Source: Microbulbifer variabilis (lineage in GTDB: Bacteria; Pseudomonadota; Gammaproteobacteria; Pseudomonadales; Cellvibrionaceae). From it: a stretch of 64,000 nt of DNA. Made by a program: the position numbers and the translations under genes. The stretch is from NCBI RefSeq assembly GCF_020524905.1, contig NZ_JAIVKI010000016.1, positions 52,778-116,777 of the forward strand, written 5' to 3'. Below are positions 9,194-16,548 of the stretch, in pieces; the stretch's first letter is position 1, and every line of letters starts with the position of its first letter. The notes beneath the pieces are model-generated. The model saw only the letters and a program-made list of their open reading frames with translations, was not told where the DNA came from and made no database searches.

Positions 9194-11248
9194 TTATTTA
9201 CTTACCAAATCCTCACTCTCTCTATCTGGTTTATGTTGCTCAAACCAATAAAGAATAGATGCCACTTTCGCAATCATCTGGCTGGGCCTCGCGGCGATAC
9301 TGTGAGAGGCGCCGGGAATTCGTACCATTGCCGCTTCCACATTATTCAATTTTAAGGCTTGGTAGAACTGCTCTGTTTCAGATATAGGGGTCCGATAGTC
9401 CTCTTCGCCGGTCAGTAGCATTGTCGGCGTGGTAACATTGCCCACATAAGTTAGAGGAGAGCGGCGGCGATATTCCTCCGGTTTTTCCCAGGGCATGCCT
9501 GAGAACCAGTATTTGGTAAAGAAACTGGAGTAATCTGCAGTCAGGACAAAGCTTTCCCAGTTGATAACTGGCTTGGCAACTACTGCCGCGCGGAATCGAT
9601 TGGTTTTACCGATGATCCAGGCCGTCAGGGTGCCACCCCCACTGCCACCGGTAACAAACAGCTGCTCTTCGTCGATATATCCCTGGTCAATGACCGCATC
9701 GACGCCGCTCATCAGGTCATCGTAGTCCTGGCTCGGGTAGTTGTGGTGAATCAGGTTGGCAAATTCATGCCCGTAGCTGGTAGAGCCCCGTGGGTTGGTG
9801 TAGAGAACCACATAGCCGGCGGCGGCAAAAAGCTGTAATTCGGCGGCGAACCGGGGGCCATAGTTGGCGAAGGGGCCTCCATGAATTTCCAATAATAGGG
9901 GATATTTTTTCTTTGGGTCGAAGTCGGGCGGGTAGGCGACCCAACCCTGTAAATTGCGGCTGTCAAAGCTGGATCTGAAGTTGATTTCCTCCACCTGGGC
10001 CATTTTACGTAGCGGCATCAAGTCGTTGTTGAGGTGGGTCAGCGTTTTTACTTTGCCATTGTGGACCAAAGCCAGCTCTGCCGGGTGCAGCGGGCTGGTT
10101 TGTGTGTAGGCAATGTCCCCGCGCTTGGATGTGGCAAAGTTTGTACCGGAGTAGGGGCGTCCCAGTGACAGGCCGCCGGCATCGCTGGCTACCAAGGCTT
10201 CACTACCGCCGATTTTCTTAATGGCAATTTTAGTGGAACCGTGATCGTCATAGCTGTAGGCGATACGCTTGCTATCGCCGAGCCAGTGAAAACTGGAGAT
10301 ACTGCGGTCTTTGGTGGTTTGCACTTTGCGGGACTTGCCGCTGTCAAGGTCGATAATACGTAGTAGGTGCTGTTGGTATCCGAGTCGCTGATCTTCAAAA
10401 CCCAAATAAGCGAGTTGCTTACCGTCGGGAGAAATCTGTGGATGGTGATCTGGACCAAAGCGATCGGTGACTTGTTCAATGTCGCCACCCTCGAGGTTTA
10501 CTTTGTAAATTTCCGAGTTCATCAGCTCGATCTCATGATCGGGGTGACGGTTCGCGGAAAAATAAATAGCATCGTTGTTCTTGCTCCAGGCGAGGTTGCT
10601 GCTGTGGTCATACTCGCCGCTAGTGAGCTGGCGGGGGGTGCCGCCTTCGCGGGATATCACAAAGACCTGGGTGTGTCCCTGTTTGAGATAGCCCATACCG
10701 TCTGCGCGATAAATATTGCTGTCGATAAACTGGGGAGGTTTCGCCCACTCGGCACCCTCAGGAGCGCCGGGAAGTTCAATCGGTAATGGTTTGCTCTCCG
10801 GTACAAACATGGTAAAGGCAATTTGTTGGCCGTCCCGTGACCACTGAATATTCGAAGGGGACTTGGGCAGGTGTGAGATCTGCAAGTTTTGGCCGTTATC
10901 GAGCCACAGCAGGTGAATCTGCGGGCTACCACTGCGAGTGCTGACAAATGCGATTGTCTTTCCGTCCGGAGATAGGCGCGGCGAATAGTTTGAGTCATCA
11001 CCAGAGGTTAGTGGGCGGTGATCCTTACCATCGGCACTGATGCGCCAGAGGTTTGCCCGTTTATTGTCCGCCATCTTATTCATGGAATTGCGAACGTAGT
11101 AAATATCTTTTCCGTCGCTGCTGAACTGTGGATCGCTGGCGTACTCTAGGTTGAATACATCCTCGTAGCTGAAGTTGGGCGTTTGTTCATCGGCTAGCGC
11201 GGGGCTGGCGATCAACATCGCCGCGGCAATTTTAAATAGCCTATTCAT
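9194..11248 (-). CDS. Exported S9-family peptidase with TolB-like propeller (acylaminoacyl-peptidase type)
   Basis: 684 residues with signal peptide MNRLFKIAAAMLIASPALA. WD40-like/TolB propeller repeats occupy about 25-400 (SPDGKTIAFVS, SPDGKQLAYLG). The catalytic domain has TGGSGGGTL (S536), D617 in TGEEDYRTP and H649 in PGASHSIAARP. The nucleophile elbow GGSGGG is of the acylaminoacyl-peptidase type. It probably degrades oligopeptides in the periplasm. It is upstream of the other S9 gene on the same strand with a 112-base gap, so joint transcription is possible. An IS200-type element sits just upstream of its promoter region. Confidence 0.9.
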   Translation of the reverse strand: MNRLFKIAAAMLIASPALADEQTPNFSYEDVFNLEYASDPQFSSDGKDIYYVRNSMNKMADNKRANLWRISADGKDHRPLTSGDDSNYSPRLSPDGKTIAFVSTRSGSPQIHLLWLDNGQNLQISHLPKSPSNIQWSRDGQQIAFTMFVPESKPLPIELPGAPEGAEWAKPPQFIDSNIYRADGMGYLKQGHTQVFVISREGGTPRQLTSGEYDHSSNLAWSKNNDAIYFSANRHPDHEIELMNSEIYKVNLEGGDIEQVTDRFGPDHHPQISPDGKQLAYLGFEDQRLGYQQHLLRIIDLDSGKSRKVQTTKDRSISSFHWLGDSKRIAYSYDDHGSTKIAIKKIGGSEALVASDAGGLSLGRPYSGTNFATSKRGDIAYTQTSPLHPAELALVHNGKVKTLTHLNNDLMPLRKMAQVEEINFRSSFDSRNLQGWVAYPPDFDPKKKYPLLLEIHGGPFANYGPRFAAELQLFAAAGYVVLYTNPRGSTSYGHEFANLIHHNYPSQDYDDLMSGVDAVIDQGYIDEEQLFVTGGSGGGTLTAWIIGKTNRFRAAVVAKPVINWESFVLTADYSSFFTKYWFSGMPWEKPEEYRRRSPLTYVGNVTTPTMLLTGEEDYRTPISETEQFYQALKLNNVEAAMVRIPGASHSIAARPSQMIAKVASILYWFEQHKPDRESEDLVSK

Positions 11249-11383
11249 GATCTGCGGGCTCCTCCCTTTTTGTTATCGGGGGGAGAATACCGCAGAGATA
11301 ATTGCGCAGGTGGCCAATAAGCCGATCCGTGTATTTAGCGGGACAGTCCGTGTAATTATTAAATAATTAACAAATAGGTAAAC

Positions 11384-11400
11384 CACCGCCTCAGGCGGTG
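11384..11400. repeat. Left-end hairpin of the IS200-type element
   Basis: A seven-base perfect stem with a tca loop. TnpA enzymes of this family recognise such subterminal hairpins in single-stranded DNA. Confidence 0.65.
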
Positions 11401-11441
11401 AGACTTGACAAGGCTCTGCCGTTCCGGCGTGCAGAGTGAAA

Positions 11442-11484
11442 ATATGGCCTCCATGAACCGGCAAGTTCTTTAAGGAGGCCATAT
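11442..11484 (+). promoter_or_regulatory. Hairpin that hides the tnpA ribosome site and start codon
   Basis: ATATGGCCTCC (11442-11452) is perfectly complementary to GGAGGCCATAT (11474-11484). The right arm contains the tnpA Shine-Dalgarno GGAGG and the first bases of its ATG (11483). In mRNA this stem would block translation, the known brake on IS200 transposase. A second stem, CTCTGC/GCAGAG at 11414-11436, precedes it. Confidence 0.75.
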
Positions 11485-11917
11485 GCGAGATTGGCAGTGC
11501 CAAGCTCACGTGAAACATTATTGCAGGTACCATGTGGTATTTGTGCCCAAGTATAGAAAGAAAGCGTTATTTGGGGCATTGAGACGTGAGATTGGAGCAA
11601 TATTCCGAGACTTATGTCGTCAAAAAGGCATTGAGTTGGTCGAGGGATACGCAATGAGGGATCACATTCATATGTTGTTAATGATTCCTCCAAGGTTAAG
11701 TGTTTCCAATACGGTTGAGTTTCTGAAAGGGAAATCTGCGATCCAGATATTTCGGAAGTACAAGCATGTGCAGAGAAATTTCACAGGAAGACATTTTTGG
11801 GCTCGTGGCTACTGCGTGAGTACAGTAGGTCTTGATGAGCAGATGATTCGAGAGTACATCAAGAATCAAGAGGTTGAAGAACGCCGGCAAGAGCAGATGC
11901 AACTGGCGGGGTTGTAA
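11483..11917 (+). CDS. tnpA: IS200/IS605-family transposase TnpA (Y1 HUH)
   Basis: 144 residues, the usual size. The HUH metal site is H61-I-H63 in MRDHIHMLLM, and the likely catalytic tyrosine is Y125 in IREYIKNQE. The beginning YRYHVVFVPKYR-like pattern (CRYHVVFVPKYRKK) and FWARGYCVSTVG are typical of IS200 TnpA. The enzyme cuts and joins single-stranded DNA at replication forks. The frame is intact, so the element may be active. A GCCCCC/GGGGGC stem right after the stop (11921-11935) may terminate it. Confidence 0.93.
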   Translation: MRDWQCQAHVKHYCRYHVVFVPKYRKKALFGALRREIGAIFRDLCRQKGIELVEGYAMRDHIHMLLMIPPRLSVSNTVEFLKGKSAIQIFRKYKHVQRNFTGRHFWARGYCVSTVGLDEQMIREYIKNQEVEERRQEQMQLAGL

Positions 11918-11920
11918 ATA

Positions 11921-11935
11921 GCCCCCTCTGGGGGC
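11921..11935 (+). terminator. Stem-loop after tnpA
   Basis: GCCCCC-tct-GGGGGC is followed by TTTC, immediately after the tnpA stop. It is a short, strong stem with a poor T-run. Confidence 0.5.
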
Positions 11936-11944
11936 TTTCACCAT

Positions 11945-11965
11945 ACCACCCGCTATGCGGGTGGT
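11945..11965. repeat. Right-end hairpin of the IS200-type element
   Basis: A perfect nine-base stem ACCACCCGC/GCGGGTGGT with loop tat, the counterpart of the left-end hairpin. Confidence 0.65.
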
Positions 11966-11992
11966 TGCTGATTATCTTGCGGGGCTGTAAAT

Positions 11993-13126
11993 TTAGCTTA
12001 GCAGCTCTCTAAGAACTTCCCGGTAGATATCCTTCAGTACATCCAAATGGTCAGCTTCGACTCTCTCATCAACCTTGTGAATAGTGGCATTGACCGGTCC
12101 CAGCTCCACGACTTGTGCTCCTGTTGGAGCGATAAAGCGGCCGTCGGAAGTGCCCCCGGCAGTCGACAGTATCGTTTCCTTCCCGGCGATTTTTTTGATT
12201 GCTTGCTCGACAGCGTGCACCAGTGGCCCCTCGGCTGTGAGGAAGGGGTGCCCGGACAAATTAAAGTTCGCCTCATATTTTAGTTTGTGCTTATCCAGGA
12301 TTGCGCGGGCGCGGGCCTCCAGTTCTTCGGCGGTGGATTCCGTAGAAAAACGCCAGTTACAGAGCAGATCCACTTGACCGGGAATCACATTGGTTGCCCC
12401 GGTGCCTCCGTTGATATTGGATACCTGGAAGCTGGTGGCAGGGAAAAATTGGTTACCCCGATCCCACTCTTCTGCGGCTAGTTCAGCAAGTGCTGGAGCC
12501 AAATTGTGAATTGGGTTTTCTGCCAGGTGTGGATAGGCTACATGTCCCTGCACACCAAAGATTTTTAACTCAAGGCCCAGGGAGCCGCGTCTTCCGTTTT
12601 TAATAATATCGCCGACGCGCTCGCTGCTGGAGGGTTCACCCACAATACAGCAATCTATTTTTTCGCCCTGCTCCTCGAGCCATTCAACGACCTTGACTGT
12701 GCCGTTGGTCGCCGGCCCCTCCTCGTCACTGGTGATCAAAAAGGCGATACGACCACTGTGATCAGGGAACTGGTGGATAAACTCTTCGCAGGCCACCACC
12801 ATTGCGGCGAGGGAGCCTTTCATATCAGCCGCGCCACGGCCATATAAAAAGCCTTCGCGGATTTCAGGTTCGAAGGGCGGGCTACTCCAGTTTTCCTCCG
12901 GCCCGCTCGGCACGACGTCGGTGTGACCGGCGAAGGCGAGCAGAGGGCCTTCGCTTTGCCCGTTGCGCACCGCCCAAAAATTATCGGTATCGCCACGGCG
13001 CAGCTTCGTCACCTTAAACCCGATTTTTTCCAGTCGCTCAATCATCTGGTTCATACAGCCCGCATCTTCTGGGGTTACGGAGCGTCGGCGGATGAGGTCA
13101 AAGGCCAGTTGCAGTGTGGGCGTCAC
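11993..13126 (-). CDS. dapE: Succinyl-diaminopimelate desuccinylase
   Basis: 377 residues, full length for DapE (M20 metallopeptidase family). The first zinc ligands are in [10 protein letters not shown] (H68, D70), followed by [12 protein letters not shown], the catalytic Glu region ITSDEEGPA, and the final [11 protein letters not shown] motif. It hydrolyses N-succinyl-LL-diaminopimelate to LL-diaminopimelate and succinate, in lysine and peptidoglycan synthesis. Upstream on the same strand lie dapD and dapC, which perform earlier steps of the same succinylase branch. Confidence 0.96.
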   Translation of the reverse strand: MTPTLQLAFDLIRRRSVTPEDAGCMNQMIERLEKIGFKVTKLRRGDTDNFWAVRNGQSEGPLLAFAGHTDVVPSGPEENWSSPPFEPEIREGFLYGRGAADMKGSLAAMVVACEEFIHQFPDHSGRIAFLITSDEEGPATNGTVKVVEWLEEQGEKIDCCIVGEPSSSERVGDIIKNGRRGSLGLELKIFGVQGHVAYPHLAENPIHNLAPALAELAAEEWDRGNQFFPATSFQVSNINGGTGATNVIPGQVDLLCNWRFSTESTAEELEARARAILDKHKLKYEANFNLSGHPFLTAEGPLVHAVEQAIKKIAGKETILSTAGGTSDGRFIAPTGAQVVELGPVNATIHKVDERVEADHLDVLKDIYREVLRELLS

Positions 13127-13216
13127 GGAATAATCCTTTTAGTTGGTCAGGTGCGCTGTTATCGGAATTTATGCAGGTGGAGAGCGGGCGGGGCCGGGGC
13201 CCCGCAGGGTCAGGTT

Positions 13217-14248
13217 TTAATTGCTGTGCAGTGCTGCATTCAACTCAATGGCACTCTTATTGGTCAGGCATTCAACGGCACCGTTGGTGGAGTTTCTGCG
13301 GAAAAGTAGATCGGATTTTCCGGCTAATTCACGTGCTTTGATGTACTCGACCAGTTTGCCGCTGTCGTCCAGTAGGGCTACTTTGGTCCCGGCGGTGATA
13401 TAGAGGCCGGCTTCCACGGTGCAACGGTCCCCCAAGGGAATGCCGATACCGGCGTTGGCACCCAGCAAGCAGTTATCGCCCACGGAAATCACTATGTTTC
13501 CGCCGCCAGAGAGCGTGCCCATGGTGGAGCTGCTGCCGCCCAGGTCGGAGCCGGCGCCGACAAATACGCCCGCAGAGATACGGCCCTCGATCATTCCCGG
13601 GCCCTCGGTGCCCGCGTTAAAGTTGACGAACCCTTCGTGCATGATGGTGGTGCCCTCGCCGAGATAGGCGCCGAGGCGCACGCGTGCGGTGTGGGCGATG
13701 CGCACGCCCGTGGGTACCACATAGTTGGTCATCTTGGGAAATTTGTCGACACAGGCAACTTCCAGGTGCTCTCCGTTTAGGCGCGCTTCCAGTTGGCGCT
13801 GTGGCAGTTCCTCCAGATCGATAGCGCCCAGATTGGTCCAGGCCACATTGACCAGTTTGCCGAAGATACCTTCGAGATTGGTTTCGTGGGGTTTCACTAA
13901 GCGGTGGGAGAGCAGATGCAGCTTTAAATAGGCTTCCGGTACTGTTTGCGGTGCCTCGTCGCTAGAAAGTACAACCACTACCAGTGGTCGGTGACTGTTG
14001 GCGAACTGCTGCAGGATCTCTGCCTGCTCACCCGCCCCGGCGCTGTGCAGTTTTTCTGTAAGGCTGTGCAGCAGGGTCGCGTCGAGGGGTAGGCTGTGGT
14101 TGCCGCTGTCGATATGCAGAGTCTCAATCACGGCTTTGGCTATTTCTGCATTGGGTTTGAACAGCGGTTTTGGGTAGAAGACTTCCAGCCAGTCGCCCTT
14201 ACTATTACAGGTGCCAACGCCAAATCCAATGCTGTAAATATCGCTCAT
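13217..14248 (-). CDS. dapD: Tetrahydrodipicolinate N-succinyltransferase (long form)
   Basis: 343 residues, the long-form DapD found in pseudomonads and relatives rather than the 274-residue E. coli type. The C-terminal half is a left-handed beta-helix of hexapeptide repeats (RLGAYLGEGTTIMHEGFVNF, GVFVGAGSDLGGSSS, GANAGIGIPLGDRC). It transfers succinyl from succinyl-CoA to tetrahydrodipicolinate. It lies nine bases downstream of the Spx/ArsC-like gene, in one minus-strand dapC-nth-arsC-like-dapD-dapE row. Confidence 0.93.
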   Translation of the reverse strand: MSDIYSIGFGVGTCNSKGDWLEVFYPKPLFKPNAEIAKAVIETLHIDSGNHSLPLDATLLHSLTEKLHSAGAGEQAEILQQFANSHRPLVVVVLSSDEAPQTVPEAYLKLHLLSHRLVKPHETNLEGIFGKLVNVAWTNLGAIDLEELPQRQLEARLNGEHLEVACVDKFPKMTNYVVPTGVRIAHTARVRLGAYLGEGTTIMHEGFVNFNAGTEGPGMIEGRISAGVFVGAGSDLGGSSSTMGTLSGGGNIVISVGDNCLLGANAGIGIPLGDRCTVEAGLYITAGTKVALLDDSGKLVEYIKARELAGKSDLLFRRNSTNGAVECLTNKSAIELNAALHSN

Positions 14249-14257
14249 ATTTTTCTC

Positions 14258-14611
14258 CTAGTTGGGTTGGCCGACTAGCGCGGCGAATTCTTGCTCTTTA
14301 AAACCAAAGCGAGTAACACCGCCTGAAGTGGTCACCGGGCGTTTGATCAGGGTCGGGGTCTCGCTGGCAAAGGTAAAAGCGCTGTCGTTATCCATTGTAT
14401 TTTTCTGTGTTTCGCTCAGGGCGCGCCAACTGGTGGAGCGACGATTCAGTACTTCCTGCCAGCCAAATTCATCCAGCCAGGCTTTTAGGGGCACATCGTC
14501 CATACCGTCTTCACGGAAATCGTGAAATTGATAGTCGACCCCATTCTTTTCCAGCCACTTGCGGGCTTTTTTTACGGTGTCGCAGTTTTTAATGCCGTAC
14601 AGAGTAATCAC
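14258..14611 (-). CDS. Spx/ArsC-family thioredoxin-fold protein (YffB type)
   Basis: 117 residues. It starts ITLYGIKNCDTVKKARKWLE, with a single active-site Cys (CDTVKKA) as in YffB/ArsC-like proteins. LIKRPV with the later FGFKEQEF completes the family pattern. E. coli yffB likewise sits directly upstream of dapE. The function is unproven; a glutathione-dependent thiol reductase has been suggested for YffB. The two-base gap to nth and nine-base gap to dapD put it in the same transcript. Confidence 0.85.
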   Translation of the reverse strand: MITLYGIKNCDTVKKARKWLEKNGVDYQFHDFREDGMDDVPLKAWLDEFGWQEVLNRRSTSWRALSETQKNTMDNDSAFTFASETPTLIKRPVTTSGGVTRFGFKEQEFAALVGQPN

Positions 14612-14613
14612 AG

Positions 14614-15282
14614 TTACGCCTTTTTGGTTTTTTTGGGGTTTTTTCGGTTGGGGTAGCAGGTGGTGCAGATTTCGCAGACAGTGCCGTCGCAGCCGCGCGC
14701 GGAGCAGTACTCGCGGCCATAGAAAATAATCTGCAGGTGCAATTTATTCCACTTTTCTCTGGGGAACAGCCTTTTGAGGTCTTTCTCGGTCTGGGTGACA
14801 TTTTTACCGGTGGTAAGTCCCCAGCGCTGCGCCAGGCGGTGAATATGAGTGTCCACCGGGAAGGCCGGGTGGCCGAATGCCTGGGACATCACCACGCTGG
14901 CGGTCTTGTGGCCGACACCGGGCAGGGTTTCCAGTGCAGCCATATTTTCCGGTACTTTGCTGTGGTATTCGTTGACGAGAATTTGTGAAAGTTTGCTGAT
15001 GGCTTTGGATTTCTGCGGTGACAATCCACAGGGACGGATAACTGCCTGGATATCCTCCACGGGTACCAATGCCATATCCTCGGGGTTGTCGGCCAACTGC
15101 CAGAGGGCAGGGGTGACCTGGTTGACGCGCTCATCGGTACACTGTGCCGAGAGCAGTACGGCTACCAGCAGCGTGTAGGGGTCTTTGTGGTTGAGCGGAA
15201 TTGGGGTCTGCGGATAGAGTTCTTCCAGGCGCTGCAAAATAAAATCCACGCGCTCTTGTTTGAGTAAGTTTTTTACTGCCAT
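14614..15282 (-). CDS. nth: Endonuclease III (DNA glycosylase/AP lyase)
   Basis: 222 residues. The helix-hairpin-helix is LPGVGHKTASVV with catalytic K126; the catalytic Asp is D144 in PVDTHIHR. It removes oxidised pyrimidines and cuts the abasic site. The C-terminal cysteines are at 193, 198, 203, 206 and 209. This differs from the classic C-x6-C-x2-C-x5-C iron-sulphur spacing, so the cluster loop is altered. The tail is lysine-rich (NPKKTKKA). Its place inside the dap cluster looks like simple co-transcription rather than shared function. Confidence 0.93.
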   Translation of the reverse strand: MAVKNLLKQERVDFILQRLEELYPQTPIPLNHKDPYTLLVAVLLSAQCTDERVNQVTPALWQLADNPEDMALVPVEDIQAVIRPCGLSPQKSKAISKLSQILVNEYHSKVPENMAALETLPGVGHKTASVVMSQAFGHPAFPVDTHIHRLAQRWGLTTGKNVTQTEKDLKRLFPREKWNKLHLQIIFYGREYCSARGCDGTVCEICTTCYPNRKNPKKTKKA

Positions 15283-15342
15283 TCTCGTTTGTGCCTGGGT
15301 GTGGGCTCCTGGGTTACAGTTTCTGTAGGGTTAGTTCGGCTG

Positions 15343-16521
15343 TTAGTTCTGCCGGCAAAATTCTTTGATGCGCTCCGCCGCCTCCACGCACTCCTCCAGT
15401 GTGGCCACCAGGGCCATGCGCACATATTCACTGCCCGGGTTTATACCTTCGTTCTCGCGGGCGAGGAAGGAGCCAGGTAAAACCGTAATATTTTGCTGGC
15501 GATACAGCTCGCGGGCGAACTTCTCACCGTCGTCGACACGTGGCCACAGGTAAAAGCTGGCTTGCGGTTTTTGTACATCGAGGCAGCCGTCGAGAATATC
15601 CAGCACTGTGTCGAACTTCTGTCGGTAGAGTGCGCGATTCTCGCGCACGTGTTCTTCATCCTGCCAGGCGGCGATGGAGGCGTACTGGTTGGGTAGCGGC
15701 ATGGCGCAGCCGTGGTAGGTGCGATAGAGCAGGAATTTCTCCAGCAGCTGAGCGTCGCCTGCGACAAAGCCGGAGCGCAGCCCGGCCAAGTTGGAGCGCT
15801 TCGACAGGCTGTGAAAAACCACGCAGCGGCGATAGTCATCGCGGCCCATTTGCTCGCAGGCTTGCAGCAGTCCGGCCGGCGGTGCGCCCTCGTCGAAGTA
15901 GAGTTCCGAGTAGCACTCATCCGAGGCGATGGTGAAGTCGTAGCGGTCTGCCAGCTCGATGAGCGTTTGCAGGTCGTCGATCTCCAGCAGGGCGCCGGTG
16001 GGGTTGCCCGGTGAGCAGAGATATAGTAATTCACACTGGCGCCACACCGATTCGGGTATCGAGCTGAAATCCGGCTTGAAGCGATTGCCAGCGAGGCAGT
16101 TGATAAAGTGCGGTTCAGCGCCGGCGAGCAGGGCCGCCCCCTCGTAAATCTGGTAGAAGGGGTTGGGCATCAGCACTTTGCTGCCCCGCGAGACCATGGC
16201 CTGAGCAAAGGCGAACAACGCCTCGCGGGTGCCGTTTACCGGCAGCACCTGGGTGTCGGCGCAGACCTGCGCGAGCTGAAAGCGGGCGCACAGCCAGTCG
16301 GCAATCGCCTGGCGCAGTGGCTCAAGGCCCTTGGTGAGGGGGTAGGCGGCGATTTTGTCCAGGTGCGCGACCAGCTCGCTCTGCACAAATTCAGGCGGTG
16401 TGTGCTTGGGTTCTCCGATAGAGAGGGCGATATGGGGTTTGCCCGCCGGCTGCAGGTCTGCTTTCAGCGCCTGTAACTTGGAGAAAGGGTAGGGCTGCAG
16501 CTTGTCCAGGTTTGGATTCAT
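15343..16521 (-). CDS. dapC: Succinyldiaminopimelate aminotransferase
   Basis: 392 residues, a fold-type I PLP enzyme. FHSLSKRSNLAGLRSGF carries the PLP-binding Lys and the following Arg pattern. SPGNPTGALL and ASDECYSELYFDEG are the class I/II aminotransferase motifs. It converts N-succinyl-2-amino-6-ketopimelate to N-succinyl-LL-diaminopimelate. The dapC call is supported by its place next to glnD and dapD, the order seen in pseudomonads. Another class I aminotransferase activity cannot be excluded by sequence alone. Confidence 0.9.
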   Translation of the reverse strand: MNPNLDKLQPYPFSKLQALKADLQPAGKPHIALSIGEPKHTPPEFVQSELVAHLDKIAAYPLTKGLEPLRQAIADWLCARFQLAQVCADTQVLPVNGTREALFAFAQAMVSRGSKVLMPNPFYQIYEGAALLAGAEPHFINCLAGNRFKPDFSSIPESVWRQCELLYLCSPGNPTGALLEIDDLQTLIELADRYDFTIASDECYSELYFDEGAPPAGLLQACEQMGRDDYRRCVVFHSLSKRSNLAGLRSGFVAGDAQLLEKFLLYRTYHGCAMPLPNQYASIAAWQDEEHVRENRALYRQKFDTVLDILDGCLDVQKPQASFYLWPRVDDGEKFARELYRQQNITVLPGSFLARENEGINPGSEYVRMALVATLEECVEAAERIKEFCRQN

Positions 16522-16548
16522 GGCGTTCTTATCCGATCGTCATTGGTG

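Larger units (their letters stand above)
11370..11980 (+). mobile_element. IS200-type insertion sequence (IS200/IS605 family)
   Basis: One tnpA gene is flanked by imperfect palindromes as expected at the ends of IS200/IS605 elements. The left-end hairpin is CACCGCC-tca-GGCGGTG (11384-11400). The right-end hairpin is ACCACCCGC-tat-GCGGGTGGT (11945-11965). There are no terminal inverted repeats and no second gene (tnpB). The exact ends are not certain: I place them about 10-15 bases outside the hairpins. It lies between the S9 peptidase promoter and the 3' end of dapE and breaks no gene. Confidence 0.8.
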
